A DNA stretch of 64,000 nucleotides from Lysinibacillus_B sp050613145 (GTDB lineage Bacteria; Bacillota; Bacilli; Bacillales_A; Planococcaceae): the NCBI RefSeq assembly GCF_050613145.1, contig NZ_CP192507.1:62001-126000 (forward strand), given 5' to 3'. Within the stretch, counting starts at the first letter, position 1; the number at the start of each line of letters is the position of its first letter. A model generated the notes under the pieces. It was not told where the DNA came from. It made no database searches and was given only the letters and a program-made list of their open reading frames with translations. This document shows positions 1 to 8,347 of the stretch, piece after piece. A program made the position numbers and the translations under genes.

Positions 1-112
1 TTTTAATAGGGATAGACTTGACTAATATCTAGCTATTGGTAATAAACTGTATGTTATTGAGCAACTAAATGGCACAATATAACGGTGAATGTGTTTTCTT
101 AATAATCTTTCA

Positions 113-141
113 TTGAAACGAATTTCGGACTTCGTTAGAAT
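113..141 (+). promoter_or_regulatory. SigA-type promoter of metG
   Basis: TTGAAA (113-118) and TAGAAT (136-141) are separated by 17 bases, each one base off the vegetative consensus. Transcription would start about 30 bases before the metG start codon. Confidence 0.6.
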
Positions 142-177
142 AAGTACTATACTGTGAAACAAATGGAGGCAGTTCTA

Positions 178-2142
178 GTGAGCGAACAAAAAACATTTTA
201 TATAACAACCCCTATTTACTATCCAAGCGGTAAGTTCCACATCGGTACCGCGTATACAACGGTTGCATCGGATACAATCGCACGTTACAAGCGTTTACGT
301 GGTTTCGATGTACGCTTTTTAACAGGGATGGACGAGCATGGACAAAAAATCCAAGAAAAAGCACAAGAAGTAGGTAAACATCCTCAAGCGTACGTAAATG
401 AGATTGCTGATGCGGCGAAAAAGCTATGGTCATTAATGGACATTTCTTATGATGACTTTATCCAAACGACGCAAGAGCGTCATAAACAAAGTGTTGAAAA
501 GATTTTTAAACACTTTTTAGATAATGGCGACATCTATAAAGGCGAGTATGAAGGACTTTATTGTGTGCCATGTGAGTCATATTATACAGAGACGCAATTA
601 GTAGACGGCAAATGTCCAGATTGTGGTCGTGCTGTTCAAACAGTTAAAGAAGAATCTTACTTCTTTAATATGAAAAAATATTCCAATAAATTACTGAAGT
701 ACTATGAAGAAAATGTCGAATTTATTGAACCAGAATCTCGCAAGAATGAAATGATTAACAACTTTATTAAGCCTGGCTTAGAAGATTTATCTGTTTCTCG
801 TACATCATTTGACTGGGGCATTAAAGTACCTGGCGATCCCAAGCATGTTATTTACGTATGGGTAGACGCTTTATCCAACTATATTACGGCACTTGGTTAT
901 GGTTCAGACAACGAAGAGCTATTCAATAAGTATTGGCCAGCTGATGTGCATGTAGTAGGAAAAGACATTGTGCGTTTCCACACAATTTACTGGCCGATTT
1001 TCCTAATGGCTTTAGGTTTACCATTACCGAAAAAAGTATTCGCCCATGGTTTTATTATGATGAAAGATGGGAAAATGTCGAAATCAAAAGGAAATGTTGT
1101 ATACCCAGAAATGCTTGTAGAGCGTTACGGTTTAGATGCAACACGTTATTTCTTACTTCGTGAGCTGCCATTTGGTTCAGATGGTGTATTCTCACCAGAA
1201 TCATTTGTGGAACGAACAAATTTCGACTTAGCGAATGACTTAGGGAACTTATTAAACCGTACTGTATCCATGATGAATAAATATTTTGACGGGTTCATTC
1301 CAACAGAAAATCTAGAAGCAACAGAGTTTGATGCGGCATTAAAGGCGCATGCAGAAGAAGTACGTGTTAAATATGAAGAAAGCATGGAGAAAATGCAATT
1401 TAGTGTTGTATTATCTGAGCTTTGGTCACTCGTATCACGTACAAATAAATATATTGATGAAACATCTCCGTGGGTCTTAGCAAAGGAGGAGGCAGACAAG
1501 CCGAAATTAGCTGCTGTCATGGCAAACTTAGCAGAAAGCTTACGTCATATTGCAGTAATGTTACAGCCATTTATGACGTCATCACCAAAACGTATAGCAG
1601 AACAGCTTGGTTTAGATGAGCAGTTATTAACATGGGATTCTATTTTAACATTCGGAAATATTATTCCGCTAAACACAAAAGTGGTAGAAAAAGGTATTCC
1701 TATTTTCCCTCGTCTAGAGACGGAAGTGGAAATTGCCTATATTCGTGAGCAAATGCAAGCGAGCATCCAAACGCCTCAAGTAGAAACAAAAAATGAGGTA
1801 ACAGAAGTACCTGAAGTGCCAGAAATCACAATTGATGATTTCATGAAAGTAGATTTACGTGTAGCCACAGTTACAGCTTGTGAGCCTGTACCAAAAGCCA
1901 ATAAATTATTAAAGCTGCAAGTAGACCTTGGTTATGAACAACGCCAAGTCGTATCAGGGATTGCAGAGCACTACAAACCGGAACAATTAGTAGGGCAAAA
2001 AGTAATTGTTGTCGCGAATTTAAAACCTGTAAAATTACGTGGGGAATTATCACAGGGAATGATTTTAGCGGGTTCTCATGAGGGCTTTTTAACACTTGCA
2101 ACGGTTGATCCGAAATTAGAAAACGGTGCAAAAGTAAAGTGA
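178..2142 (+). CDS. metG: Methionyl-tRNA synthetase
   Basis: Charges tRNA-Met with methionine in the cytoplasm for initiation and elongation. The class I signatures are visible: HIGT near residue 25 and KMSKS in DGKMSKSKGN near residue 300. Two CxxC pairs (CVPC, CPDC) form the zinc knuckle of the connective domain. The last ~110 residues are an EMAPII/Arc1p-like tRNA-binding domain beginning IDDFMKVDLRVATV, as in the long dimeric Bacillus enzyme. The product is 654 residues, close to the ~660 of the family. I chose GTG 178 because GGAGG lies 8 bases upstream; an in-frame GTG at 154 has no such site. It is followed by its own terminator. Confidence 0.97.
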   Translation: MSEQKTFYITTPIYYPSGKFHIGTAYTTVASDTIARYKRLRGFDVRFLTGMDEHGQKIQEKAQEVGKHPQAYVNEIADAAKKLWSLMDISYDDFIQTTQERHKQSVEKIFKHFLDNGDIYKGEYEGLYCVPCESYYTETQLVDGKCPDCGRAVQTVKEESYFFNMKKYSNKLLKYYEENVEFIEPESRKNEMINNFIKPGLEDLSVSRTSFDWGIKVPGDPKHVIYVWVDALSNYITALGYGSDNEELFNKYWPADVHVVGKDIVRFHTIYWPIFLMALGLPLPKKVFAHGFIMMKDGKMSKSKGNVVYPEMLVERYGLDATRYFLLRELPFGSDGVFSPESFVERTNFDLANDLGNLLNRTVSMMNKYFDGFIPTENLEATEFDAALKAHAEEVRVKYEESMEKMQFSVVLSELWSLVSRTNKYIDETSPWVLAKEEADKPKLAAVMANLAESLRHIAVMLQPFMTSSPKRIAEQLGLDEQLLTWDSILTFGNIIPLNTKVVEKGIPIFPRLETEVEIAYIREQMQASIQTPQVETKNEVTEVPEVPEITIDDFMKVDLRVATVTACEPVPKANKLLKLQVDLGYEQRQVVSGIAEHYKPEQLVGQKVIVVANLKPVKLRGELSQGMILAGSHEGFLTLATVDPKLENGAKVK

Positions 2143-2150
2143 TTTGTTGA

Positions 2151-2190
2151 AAAAAGTCTGTTGAACAATCAAGTGTTCGACAGACTTTTT
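2151..2190 (+). terminator. Terminator after metG
   Basis: Inverted repeat AAAAAGTCTGTTGAACA / TGTTCGACAGACTTTTT with a short loop, ending in a T-run. It begins 8 bases after the metG stop. Confidence 0.9.
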
Positions 2191-2395
2191 ATCGTGAGGA
2201 ATAAACGATGGTTTAAAATTATTCTAATATAGCTATAAATCCTTTAAATGGAAGGCTGTAGCTAGTTAAACCTTATTCCTATAAAATGTATGGCTTATAT
2301 TATTACAAAATAAACTAGTGAGTAATGAAAATGAAATATTTCTGAAAAACAGGAAACATTCTATTCGATTACAATACAGGGTAGGAGAGAGAAAA

Positions 2396-3172
2396 ATGGC
2401 TTCTTATATTGACACACATGTACATTTAAATGCAGATCAGTACGAGGAAGATTTACAGGAAGTAATTGATCGAGCGTTACAAGCAAACGTAGAGAAAATG
2501 ATCGTGATTGGATTTGATCGCAAGACAATTGAACGCGCGATGAAGCTCGTAGAGGAATATGACTTTATTTATGCTGTAATTGGTTGGCATCCGGTCGATG
2601 CTATTGACTGTACGGATGAAACGCTTGAATGGATTGAAATGTTAGCCAAGCATCCAAAAGTTGTCGGAATCGGTGAGACAGGACTAGACTATTACTGGGA
2701 CAAGTCACCAAAGGATATCCAAGAATATTGGTTCCGAAAGCAAATACAGCTAGCGCAAAAATGTAGCTTGCCGATTATTATTCATAATCGTGAGGCAACA
2801 GGCGATGTCGTACGTATTTTACATGAAGAAAATGCAGCATCTGTTGGTGGCATTATGCATTGCTATGGCGGGAGTGTAGAAACGGCCCGTGAATGTATTG
2901 CAATGAATTTTATGATTAGTCTAGGTGGGCCTGTGACATTTAAAAATGCACGCCAACCAAAAGAAGTAGCGAAAGAAATTCCGTTAGAGCATTTACTAAT
3001 CGAGACGGATGCACCTTATTTGGCTCCTCACCCATATCGAGGGAAGCGAAATGAACCTTGTTTTGTGCTGCTCGTTGCCGAAGAAATTGCCCGTCTCAAG
3101 GAACTTCCGGTAGAAGATGTGGCAAAAGCAACAACGGAAAATGCAAAGCGCTTTTTCGGCATTTGTGACTAA
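2396..3172 (+). CDS. tatD: TatD-family metal-dependent DNase
   Basis: Predicted cytoplasmic metal-dependent hydrolase of the TatD family (3'-5' DNase or RNase activity in characterised members). Metal ligands are visible in order: DTHVHL at the N-terminus, GETGLDYY, IIHNREA, MHCYGGS and IETDAPYLAPHPYRG. The length is 258 residues against about 255 in Bacillus. ATG 2396 follows AGGAGAGAG; an upstream in-frame start at 2318 would add 26 unconserved residues without a good ribosome binding site. It lies in the standard metG-tatD-yabE order. Confidence 0.95.
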   Translation: MASYIDTHVHLNADQYEEDLQEVIDRALQANVEKMIVIGFDRKTIERAMKLVEEYDFIYAVIGWHPVDAIDCTDETLEWIEMLAKHPKVVGIGETGLDYYWDKSPKDIQEYWFRKQIQLAQKCSLPIIIHNREATGDVVRILHEENAASVGGIMHCYGGSVETARECIAMNFMISLGGPVTFKNARQPKEVAKEIPLEHLLIETDAPYLAPHPYRGKRNEPCFVLLVAEEIARLKELPVEDVAKATTENAKRFFGICD

Positions 3173-3305
3173 TTTGTGAACTCGCCTCCAATGCTACGTT
3201 TGAAAAGGTTTACAAGCAGTTGTAAAAATGTACATACGGGAATGAGGGTTGACAGCTAGAAATCAAGCCCGTATAATCCAACGAGTATTAAGGAGGCGTT
3301 TTTTC

Positions 3306-4511
3306 ATGTCAAATCACACCATGAAAAACCTGTTCTTTAGTTCATTGAGGCGTAAGCAAACAGCGGTAAGAATATTATCACTTATCCTGTTTGTAACAGT
3401 AATTTTATTCGTTTTATATCAGGGAACGAAAACATCCGTTGTAGTGAATGCAAATGGAGAACAAATAGAATTAGCAACACATGCACAAACAGTTGCAGAA
3501 TTGTTAGCGTCACAGGATATCACTGTGGCAGAATATGATAAAGTATCCCCCTCACTGGACACTGAGATTGTCAGCGGAATGACAATTACTTGGGAACAGG
3601 CAGAAGAAATCTTTATTTCAGTTGATGGAAATCAGTCAAATATTTGGACAACTGAAAAAGTAGTGAAGAACATTTTGGAAGAAGCAAATATTGAAGTAGC
3701 GGAGCATGATGAAGTATCACTCGGCTTAGATACAGAAGTAGGAGCAGATAACAAAATCGATATTCAAAAGGCGTTTCAGTTAACGCTTGTCGATGGCTTA
3801 GAAGAGAGACAAGTATGGTCCACTTCGACTACGGTCGCTAACTTTTTGAAACAACAAGATATTACATTAGACGAATTTGATCGTGTCGAGAAAAACATGG
3901 AGGACGTTATCACTCCAAACGATAAAATCGCAGTTGTTCGCGTAGAAAAAGTTACCGATGTGGTGGAAGAATCAATCGATTTCGCAGTTGAAAAGAAAAA
4001 TGATTCTTCGATATTGAAGGGAAAAGAACAAGTCGTTACAGCAGGTCAAAAAGGTACCGTTGAACGAACGTATGAAGTCGTAAAAGAAAATGGCAAAATT
4101 GTAACGAAAGCATTAAAATCTGAAAAAGTAATAAAAGAACCAACAACAAAAGTAGTAGCAGTTGGTACGAAGGTTGTAACAGCATCTGTATCACGTGATA
4201 ATTCCTCGGCGCCAGCTGGTGGAAAAGAATTTTACGTAACCGCAACGGCTTATACACCAAACTGTAATGGTTGCACGGGCATCACTGCTACAGGTCTTAA
4301 TATAAAAGCAAATCCAAATATGAAAGTCATTGCTGTTGACCCAAATGTTATTCCGTTAGGTTCAAAGGTTTGGGTTGAAGGTTATGGCTATGCCGTCGCA
4401 GCTGATACTGGCGGTGCCATTAAAGGCAATAAAATTGATATATTAGTTTCATCAAAGTCTGCAGCGAAAAGCTGGGGACGTAAAAAAGTACGTATTAAAG
4501 TGTTAAATTAA
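3306..4511 (+). CDS. yabE: YabE-like cell-wall protein with DUF348, G5 and 3D domains
   Basis: Predicted cell-wall-active protein of the YabE/resuscitation-promoting group. After a basic start there is one membrane or signal segment (around residues 20-38), then three DUF348 repeats (each opening like KTSVVVNANG / WTTEKVVKNIL / WSTSTTVANFL), a G5 domain around residues 230-300, and a C-terminal 3D domain. The three aspartates naming the 3D domain are visible in VDPNVIPLG, AADTGGA and KIDIL; it resembles the MltA lytic-transglycosylase barrel. 401 residues. ATG 3306 has AAGGAGGCG 9 bases upstream. The peptidoglycan substrate is inferred from the family. Confidence 0.92.
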   Translation: MSNHTMKNLFFSSLRRKQTAVRILSLILFVTVILFVLYQGTKTSVVVNANGEQIELATHAQTVAELLASQDITVAEYDKVSPSLDTEIVSGMTITWEQAEEIFISVDGNQSNIWTTEKVVKNILEEANIEVAEHDEVSLGLDTEVGADNKIDIQKAFQLTLVDGLEERQVWSTSTTVANFLKQQDITLDEFDRVEKNMEDVITPNDKIAVVRVEKVTDVVEESIDFAVEKKNDSSILKGKEQVVTAGQKGTVERTYEVVKENGKIVTKALKSEKVIKEPTTKVVAVGTKVVTASVSRDNSSAPAGGKEFYVTATAYTPNCNGCTGITATGLNIKANPNMKVIAVDPNVIPLGSKVWVEGYGYAVAADTGGAIKGNKIDILVSSKSAAKSWGRKKVRIKVLN

Positions 4512-4745
4512 CAAATTGGCTATTTATTTATGAAAGTCATAGATTGTACACTTCTATTGTAGTGCTTATGTAAGCATGAGCTAAGTTTCTCGTTGCCTAA
4601 GCATGCGTGATAGAAATAGCAGCTATCAAATTCAATCAGGATAGTATGAATATTTAAAAATCAAAATTTTACAACTTTTCTAATGTGAATTGAATCATTA
4701 ATATAGATGTTAGTAAACTAAATACAAGTATTCCAAAATGAATAG

Positions 4746-4779
4746 GCTTTCCCGTTTTGACTGGCGGGAAAGCTTTTTT
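4746..4779 (+). terminator. Terminator between yabE and rnmV
   Basis: GCTTTCCCG / CGGGAAAGC stem with a 10-base loop followed by TTTTTT. Confidence 0.85.
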
Positions 4780-4802
4780 CGTGGGTGTAAGTAAGACACC
4801 TA

Positions 4803-4811
4803 TGTTAAAAT
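4803..4811 (+). promoter_or_regulatory. Extended -10 promoter of rnmV-rsmA
   Basis: TGTTAAAAT is an extended -10 element (TGnTAAAAT) about 35 bases before the rnmV start. The -35 region is poor. Similar TATGTTAAAAT or TATGTTAAGAT boxes precede pth and ftsH. Confidence 0.45.
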
Positions 4812-4845
4812 GTCAAAAGAAGCTTGAGGGAAAAGAGGATATACT

Positions 4846-5412
4846 TTGAACATACAAGAAATTATTGTTGTAGAGGGCAAGGACGATACAGTGGCCATTA
4901 AGCGTGCAGTTGGCGCCGATACAATTGAGACAAATGGTTCTGCCATTTCAGAAGAAACGCTTCGTCGCATTGAACATGCTCAAAAGAAACGTGGTGTCAT
5001 CGTATTCACAGACCCAGATTATCCAGGGCGTCGCATTCGCGCGATTATTGAAGAACGTATACCGGGTGTGAAGCATGCCTTTTTAGCGAAGGAGAAAACA
5101 ATCGCTAAAAATGGAAAAGGCTTAGGGATTGAGCATGCAAGTGATGAAGACATCCGTATAGCATTGCGTAATGTGTATACAGTAAATACAAGCAATTATT
5201 TTGAAGAGAAAATTACACTGGAAGATTTAATGCTAGCGAAATTGATTGGGCATCCCCAATCAAAGGAACGTCGCACTCGAATGGGAGAAATTTTGAATAT
5301 TGGTATGACGAACGGCAAGCAGCTACATAAGCGCCTGATTATGTTTCAAATTACAGAAGAGCAATTTAAGGAAGCTATAGTACAGTTAGATCAGGAGGAA
5401 AAACATGTATAA
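4846..5412 (+). CDS. rnmV: Ribonuclease M5 (5S rRNA maturation)
   Basis: Cleaves precursor 5S rRNA on the ribosome with L18 as helper. The N-terminal Toprim domain carries the catalytic glutamate in VVEGKDD and the metal-binding DPDYPG motif. 188 residues, the usual size. The start is TTG 4846 with AGAGG upstream. The 3' end overlaps rsmA by 8 bases, so the two rRNA-processing genes are translationally coupled. Confidence 0.95.
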   Translation: MNIQEIIVVEGKDDTVAIKRAVGADTIETNGSAISEETLRRIEHAQKKRGVIVFTDPDYPGRRIRAIIEERIPGVKHAFLAKEKTIAKNGKGLGIEHASDEDIRIALRNVYTVNTSNYFEEKITLEDLMLAKLIGHPQSKERRTRMGEILNIGMTNGKQLHKRLIMFQITEEQFKEAIVQLDQEEKHV

Positions 5413-6292
5413 AGATATTGCAACACCGATTCGTACGAAAGAAATTTTAAATAAATATGGATTCTCATTTAAGAAAAGCCTAGGGCAAAACTTTTTAATT
5501 GACCCAAATATTTTACGCAATATTGTCAGTCATGCCAATTTAACAAAAGACAGTGGTGCGATTGAAGTAGGACCAGGAATCGGAGCATTAACAGAGCATT
5601 TAGCACGCGCAGCAAAAAAAGTGGTGTCATTTGAGATTGATCAACGTCTACTACCTGTGCTAGAAGACACACTAAGCCCGTATGATAATGTAAAAATCGT
5701 GCATTCTGATATATTAAAAGCAGATGTAGTAAAAGTCATCCAAGAAGAAATGGCGCATGTAAATGATATTATGGTTGTTGCGAATTTACCTTACTATGTA
5801 ACGACACCGATTTTAATGAAGTTACTAAATGACCGCCTGCCGATTCGGGGATTTGTTGTCATGATGCAAAAAGAGGTTGCAGATCGTATTACAGCAAAGC
5901 CAGGAACAAAAGAGTATGGCTCATTATCTATTGCTATTCAATATTACTGTACAGCTGAGATCGCCATGATTGTACCGAAAACGGTGTTTATGCCACAACC
6001 GAATGTAGATTCGGCTGTTATTCGGCTGATTAAACACGATACGCCACCAGTAAACGTAATTGATGAGGACTTCCTATTTGAGGTTACACGCACATCATTT
6101 GCACAACGCCGTAAAACGATTTTTAATAACTTACAAGCAGGTCTTCAAAATGGTAAGAAAAATAAAGAAGTGATTTTGGATGCGTTGGAAATGAGCGGTA
6201 TTGAGCCGACACGAAGAGGTGAAACATTGACGATCGAAGAGTTTGGCCGCTTAGCAGATGCATTATATCCGCATTTTTGCAATCGTCAATAA
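5405..6292 (+). CDS. rsmA: 16S rRNA dimethyladenosine transferase
   Basis: Also called KsgA. Dimethylates the two adjacent adenosines in the 3'-terminal helix of 16S rRNA during 30S assembly, using S-adenosylmethionine. Motifs: EVGPGIGALTEHLA (SAM-binding motif I), FEIDQRL (motif II) and NLPYYVTTPI, the NLPY catalytic motif of adenine-N6 methylases. SLGQNFLID near the N-terminus is typical. 295 residues. ATG 5405 lies within the end of rnmV, with AGGAGG 5 bases upstream. Confidence 0.97.
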   Translation: MYKDIATPIRTKEILNKYGFSFKKSLGQNFLIDPNILRNIVSHANLTKDSGAIEVGPGIGALTEHLARAAKKVVSFEIDQRLLPVLEDTLSPYDNVKIVHSDILKADVVKVIQEEMAHVNDIMVVANLPYYVTTPILMKLLNDRLPIRGFVVMMQKEVADRITAKPGTKEYGSLSIAIQYYCTAEIAMIVPKTVFMPQPNVDSAVIRLIKHDTPPVNVIDEDFLFEVTRTSFAQRRKTIFNNLQAGLQNGKKNKEVILDALEMSGIEPTRRGETLTIEEFGRLADALYPHFCNRQ

Positions 6293-6336
6293 TATGAATT
6301 TCACATAAATTACGCTATTTTTTTTACAAGAAAAAG

Positions 6337-6406
6337 TTGACGAATATAATTGTTAGGTGATAAAATATTATAATTTGTTGACTATTTAGGCGGTTTGTGA
6401 TACACT
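6337..6406 (+). promoter_or_regulatory. Tandem SigA promoters of veg
   Basis: Upstream set: TTGACG (6337-6342), 18 bases, then TAAAAT (6361-6366) with an extended TG. Downstream set: TTGACT (6378-6383), 17 bases, TACACT (6401-6406), again with TG one base before the -10. Two good promoters fit the very strong expression known for veg in Bacillus subtilis. Confidence 0.7.
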
Positions 6407-6431
6407 TTTTAATAGTGAGGTGTATGCGAAA

Positions 6432-6689
6432 ATGCCAAAAACGTTAGCCGACATTAAAAGGTCGTTAGAGTGTCATTTGGGAAAACGTTTGCAATTACGA
6501 GCAAACGGAGGTCGCAAGAAAACAGTTGAGTGCCAAGGCGTACTAAGCGAAACGTATCGTGCCGTATTCGTTGTTGAACTTGACCAAGAAGACAATTCGT
6601 GTAAACGTGTGTCTTATAGCTACACAGATATTTTAACAGAAGCAGTCGAAATTACTTTTTTAGACGACACAATGGCTGTCGCAAAGTAA
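6432..6689 (+). CDS. veg: Veg protein
   Basis: Small conserved cytoplasmic protein; in Bacillus subtilis Veg stimulates biofilm matrix gene expression by opposing SinR. The 85-residue product opens MPKTLADIKRSL and keeps the conserved ANGGRKKT and RVSYSYTDILTE segments. ATG 6432 is preceded by GAGGTG 10 bases away; a GTG at 6420 would overlap that site. It has its own promoters and terminator, so it is monocistronic. Confidence 0.95.
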   Translation: MPKTLADIKRSLECHLGKRLQLRANGGRKKTVECQGVLSETYRAVFVVELDQEDNSCKRVSYSYTDILTEAVEITFLDDTMAVAK

Positions 6690-6713
6690 TGCCTAGTTTT
6701 ATTTATATGTTTA

Positions 6714-6753
6714 GATGAAACACTCATTGCTAATGGGTGTTTTTCATCTTTTA
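6714..6753 (+). terminator. Terminator after veg
   Basis: GATGAAACACTCATT / AATGGGTGTTTTTCATC hairpin with a 3-base loop, followed by a T-rich run. Confidence 0.8.
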
Positions 6754-6810
6754 TTGAAGGTTATGCAAAATGCTTGTATCACATTCGTATGATTTACATA
6801 TGTAGCCTAT

Positions 6811-6950
6811 TTATCCCGCGTTAACGGGCATTAAGATTCCCACCTCAAGGCTTAAGGAAAATCGAGAAGCATAGGTGGGAGATCAACTACCCGTAAAAGC
6901 CCGATTGGTTCAACTAACAATCAGTCGGGGATGAGGAACCCCCACTGATT
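6811..6950 (+). mobile_element. Multistem element resembling a TnpB transposon right end / omega-RNA
   Basis: No coding capacity, but dense base pairing: CCCG/CGGG (6815-6828); an 8-bp perfect stem TCCCACCT/AGGTGGGA (6838-6880); GATTG/CAATC (6903-6922); and AATCAGT-c-GGGG / CCCC-c-ACTGATT (6919-6950). The arrangement, with a strong terminal palindrome, looks like the 3' end of IS200/IS605-type tnpB elements, which doubles as their omega-RNA. No transposase gene is nearby, so this would be a solo or non-autonomous copy. Identity rests on resemblance I recall; the stems themselves are directly visible. Confidence 0.5.
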
Positions 6951-6954
6951 GAAG

Positions 6955-6984
6955 GTTCACTTTATAGCCAAGCATAAAGTGAAC
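6955..6984. repeat. Perfect inverted repeat before sspF
   Basis: GTTCACTTTAT and ATAAAGTGAAC, 11-base arms around an 8-base loop. The right arm overlaps the -35 element of the SigG promoter of sspF. Confidence 0.8.
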
Positions 6985-7000
6985 TACTCTTCACATACTA
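6972..7000 (+). promoter_or_regulatory. SigG-type promoter of sspF
   Basis: GCATA (6972-6976), 17 bases, CATACTA (6994-7000), a full match to the forespore SigG consensus. sspF is SigG-dependent in Bacillus subtilis. Confidence 0.8.
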
Positions 7001-7038
7001 TGTGCGTCAACCAGACTTTCAGGAGGAGGTTCATACGC

Positions 7039-7218
7039 ATGGCTAAAGGGAAGATCATGTCGCAACGTCTAAAAGAAGAGATTGCCAAGGAACTCGGATT
7101 TTATGATGTAGTAGAAAGAGAAGGCTGGGGCGGGATTAAAGCTCGTGATGCCGGAAATATGGTCAAACGTGCTATTGAAATGGCGGAGCAGAATCTAGCT
7201 AACGCCAACCGAAAATAG
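7039..7218 (+). CDS. sspF: Small acid-soluble spore protein, SspF type
   Basis: DNA-binding alpha/beta-type SASP made in the forespore. The 59-residue product has KELGFYDVVEREGWGGIKARDAG in two conserved parts (the ELGFYDVV and WGGIKARDAGNMVKRAI segments) that identify SspF. ATG 7039 has AGGAGGAGG about 10 bases upstream; earlier in-frame starts run into the promoter. Monocistronic, between a SigG promoter and a terminator, just before ispE as in Bacillus. Confidence 0.95.
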   Translation: MAKGKIMSQRLKEEIAKELGFYDVVEREGWGGIKARDAGNMVKRAIEMAEQNLANANRK

Positions 7219-7238
7219 AAGTAAGGTTGACACACATA

Positions 7239-7279
7239 GGAATCCCCTTCGGAATATTTTTCGATGAGGGATTTCTTTT
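7239..7279 (+). terminator. Terminator after sspF
   Basis: GGAATCCC pairs with GGGATTTC across a 20-base loop containing a smaller hairpin, followed by TTTT. Confidence 0.65.
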
Positions 7280-7398
7280 GTGCAGAGAATTTATATAAAA
7301 GTTTAAACACTTTCCATAAGTCCGAGGTAGCTGTCTATGGTAAAATAAATGGCATGATATTCGCGAATGGATTTGCGAGACGTAAGGAGGATTTTGGC

Positions 7399-8265
7399 AT
7401 GCTGTATGTAAAGGCGCCCGCTAAAATTAATTTAACATTAGATGTTTTATATAAACGCCCAGATCATTACCATGAAGTAGAAATGATTATGACAACCGTT
7501 GACTTAGCTGACCGTATAGGATTAGAGCCTCGTAAAGATGGTCAAATTAAAATTATTTCGGCTGATCGCTTTGTGCCAGATGATGAGCGCAATTTTGCTT
7601 ACCAGGCAGCGAAGCTTTTAAAAGATACATACGGCATTGCAGAAGGTGTATCGATTAAAATTGAAAAAGAAATTCCAATCGCCGCTGGATTAGCAGGTGG
7701 TAGCAGTGATGCGGCAGCTACGTTACGTGGTTTGAATGATATGTGGGATTTAAATTTAACGTTAGATGAGTTAGCAGAGCACGGTTCGAAAATTGGATCA
7801 GATGTATCGTTTTGTGTGTATGGTGGTACAGCCCTTGCAACAGGGCGCGGGGAGAAAATTGAAGAATTACCGGCTCCACCAACTTGTTGGGTCATACTAG
7901 CAAAACCAAAAATCGGTGTTTCAACTGCCGAAGTATATGGCGGACTAAAATTAGAAGGCATAAAACACCCTAGTACAAAACAAATGATTAAAGCGATTGA
8001 GCAACAAAATTATGAGTTGATCTGTGAGTCTTTAGGAAATGTTTTGGAAACTGTAACATTTAAGCTTCATCCTGAAGTGGTGACGATTAAAGAGCAAATG
8101 CAGCGCTTCGGAGCCGATGCAGTCCTTATGAGTGGTAGCGGTCCGACGGTGTTTGGCCTTGTTGATTCAGAAACACGTGCGACACGAGTTTACAATGGTT
8201 TACGTGGTTTTTGTGAAGAAGTATATGTTGTACGGATGTTAGGTGAGCGGAATCCACTTGCCTAA
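7399..8265 (+). CDS. ispE: 4-diphosphocytidyl-2-C-methyl-D-erythritol kinase
   Basis: GHMP kinase of the non-mevalonate isoprenoid (MEP) pathway; phosphorylates CDP-methylerythritol with ATP in the cytoplasm. APAKINLTLDV at the N-terminus and PIAAGLAGGSSDAAA near residue 95 are the GHMP motifs 1 and 2; LMSGSGPTVFG near residue 245 is motif 3. 288 residues, the usual length. ATG 7399 follows AAGGAGG 9 bases upstream; a longer frame from 7264 has no ribosome binding site and overlaps the sspF terminator. Confidence 0.96.
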   Translation: MLYVKAPAKINLTLDVLYKRPDHYHEVEMIMTTVDLADRIGLEPRKDGQIKIISADRFVPDDERNFAYQAAKLLKDTYGIAEGVSIKIEKEIPIAAGLAGGSSDAAATLRGLNDMWDLNLTLDELAEHGSKIGSDVSFCVYGGTALATGRGEKIEELPAPPTCWVILAKPKIGVSTAEVYGGLKLEGIKHPSTKQMIKAIEQQNYELICESLGNVLETVTFKLHPEVVTIKEQMQRFGADAVLMSGSGPTVFGLVDSETRATRVYNGLRGFCEEVYVVRMLGERNPLA

Positions 8266-8308
8266 ATACGTATATTTATGGTAATTTACCTATTAAAAGT
8301 TCGTATTT
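8264..8308. promoter_or_regulatory. Possible inverted PurBox pair upstream of purR
   Basis: On the minus strand 8296-8308 reads AAATACGAACTTT, one mismatch from the PurBox AWWWCCGAACWWT. A weaker opposed box, AAATACGTATATT, lies at 8264-8276. Bacillus subtilis PurR binds inverted PurBox pairs and represses its own gene, so autoregulation is plausible. Confidence 0.4.
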
Positions 8309-8347
8309 AAGAATGCTTTTTATTATGTATATATAGGAGAGGATCAC

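Larger units (their letters stand above)
4512..4845. other. Non-coding gap between yabE and rnmV
   Basis: No supported gene. The first ~230 bases hold only small hairpins (for example TGCTTATGTAAGCA). A clear terminator (4746-4779) and a likely rnmV promoter sit at the right end. The distance between the yabE stop and this terminator leaves room for a long 3' UTR or a small RNA, but I found no convincing promoter for the latter. Confidence 0.5.

Noticed and set aside
4690..4719. Promoter TTGAAT-18-TAAACT for a small RNA upstream of rnmV
   Set aside because: The following terminator at 4746-4779 would leave a transcript of only ~50 bases; too weak to list as an RNA gene.
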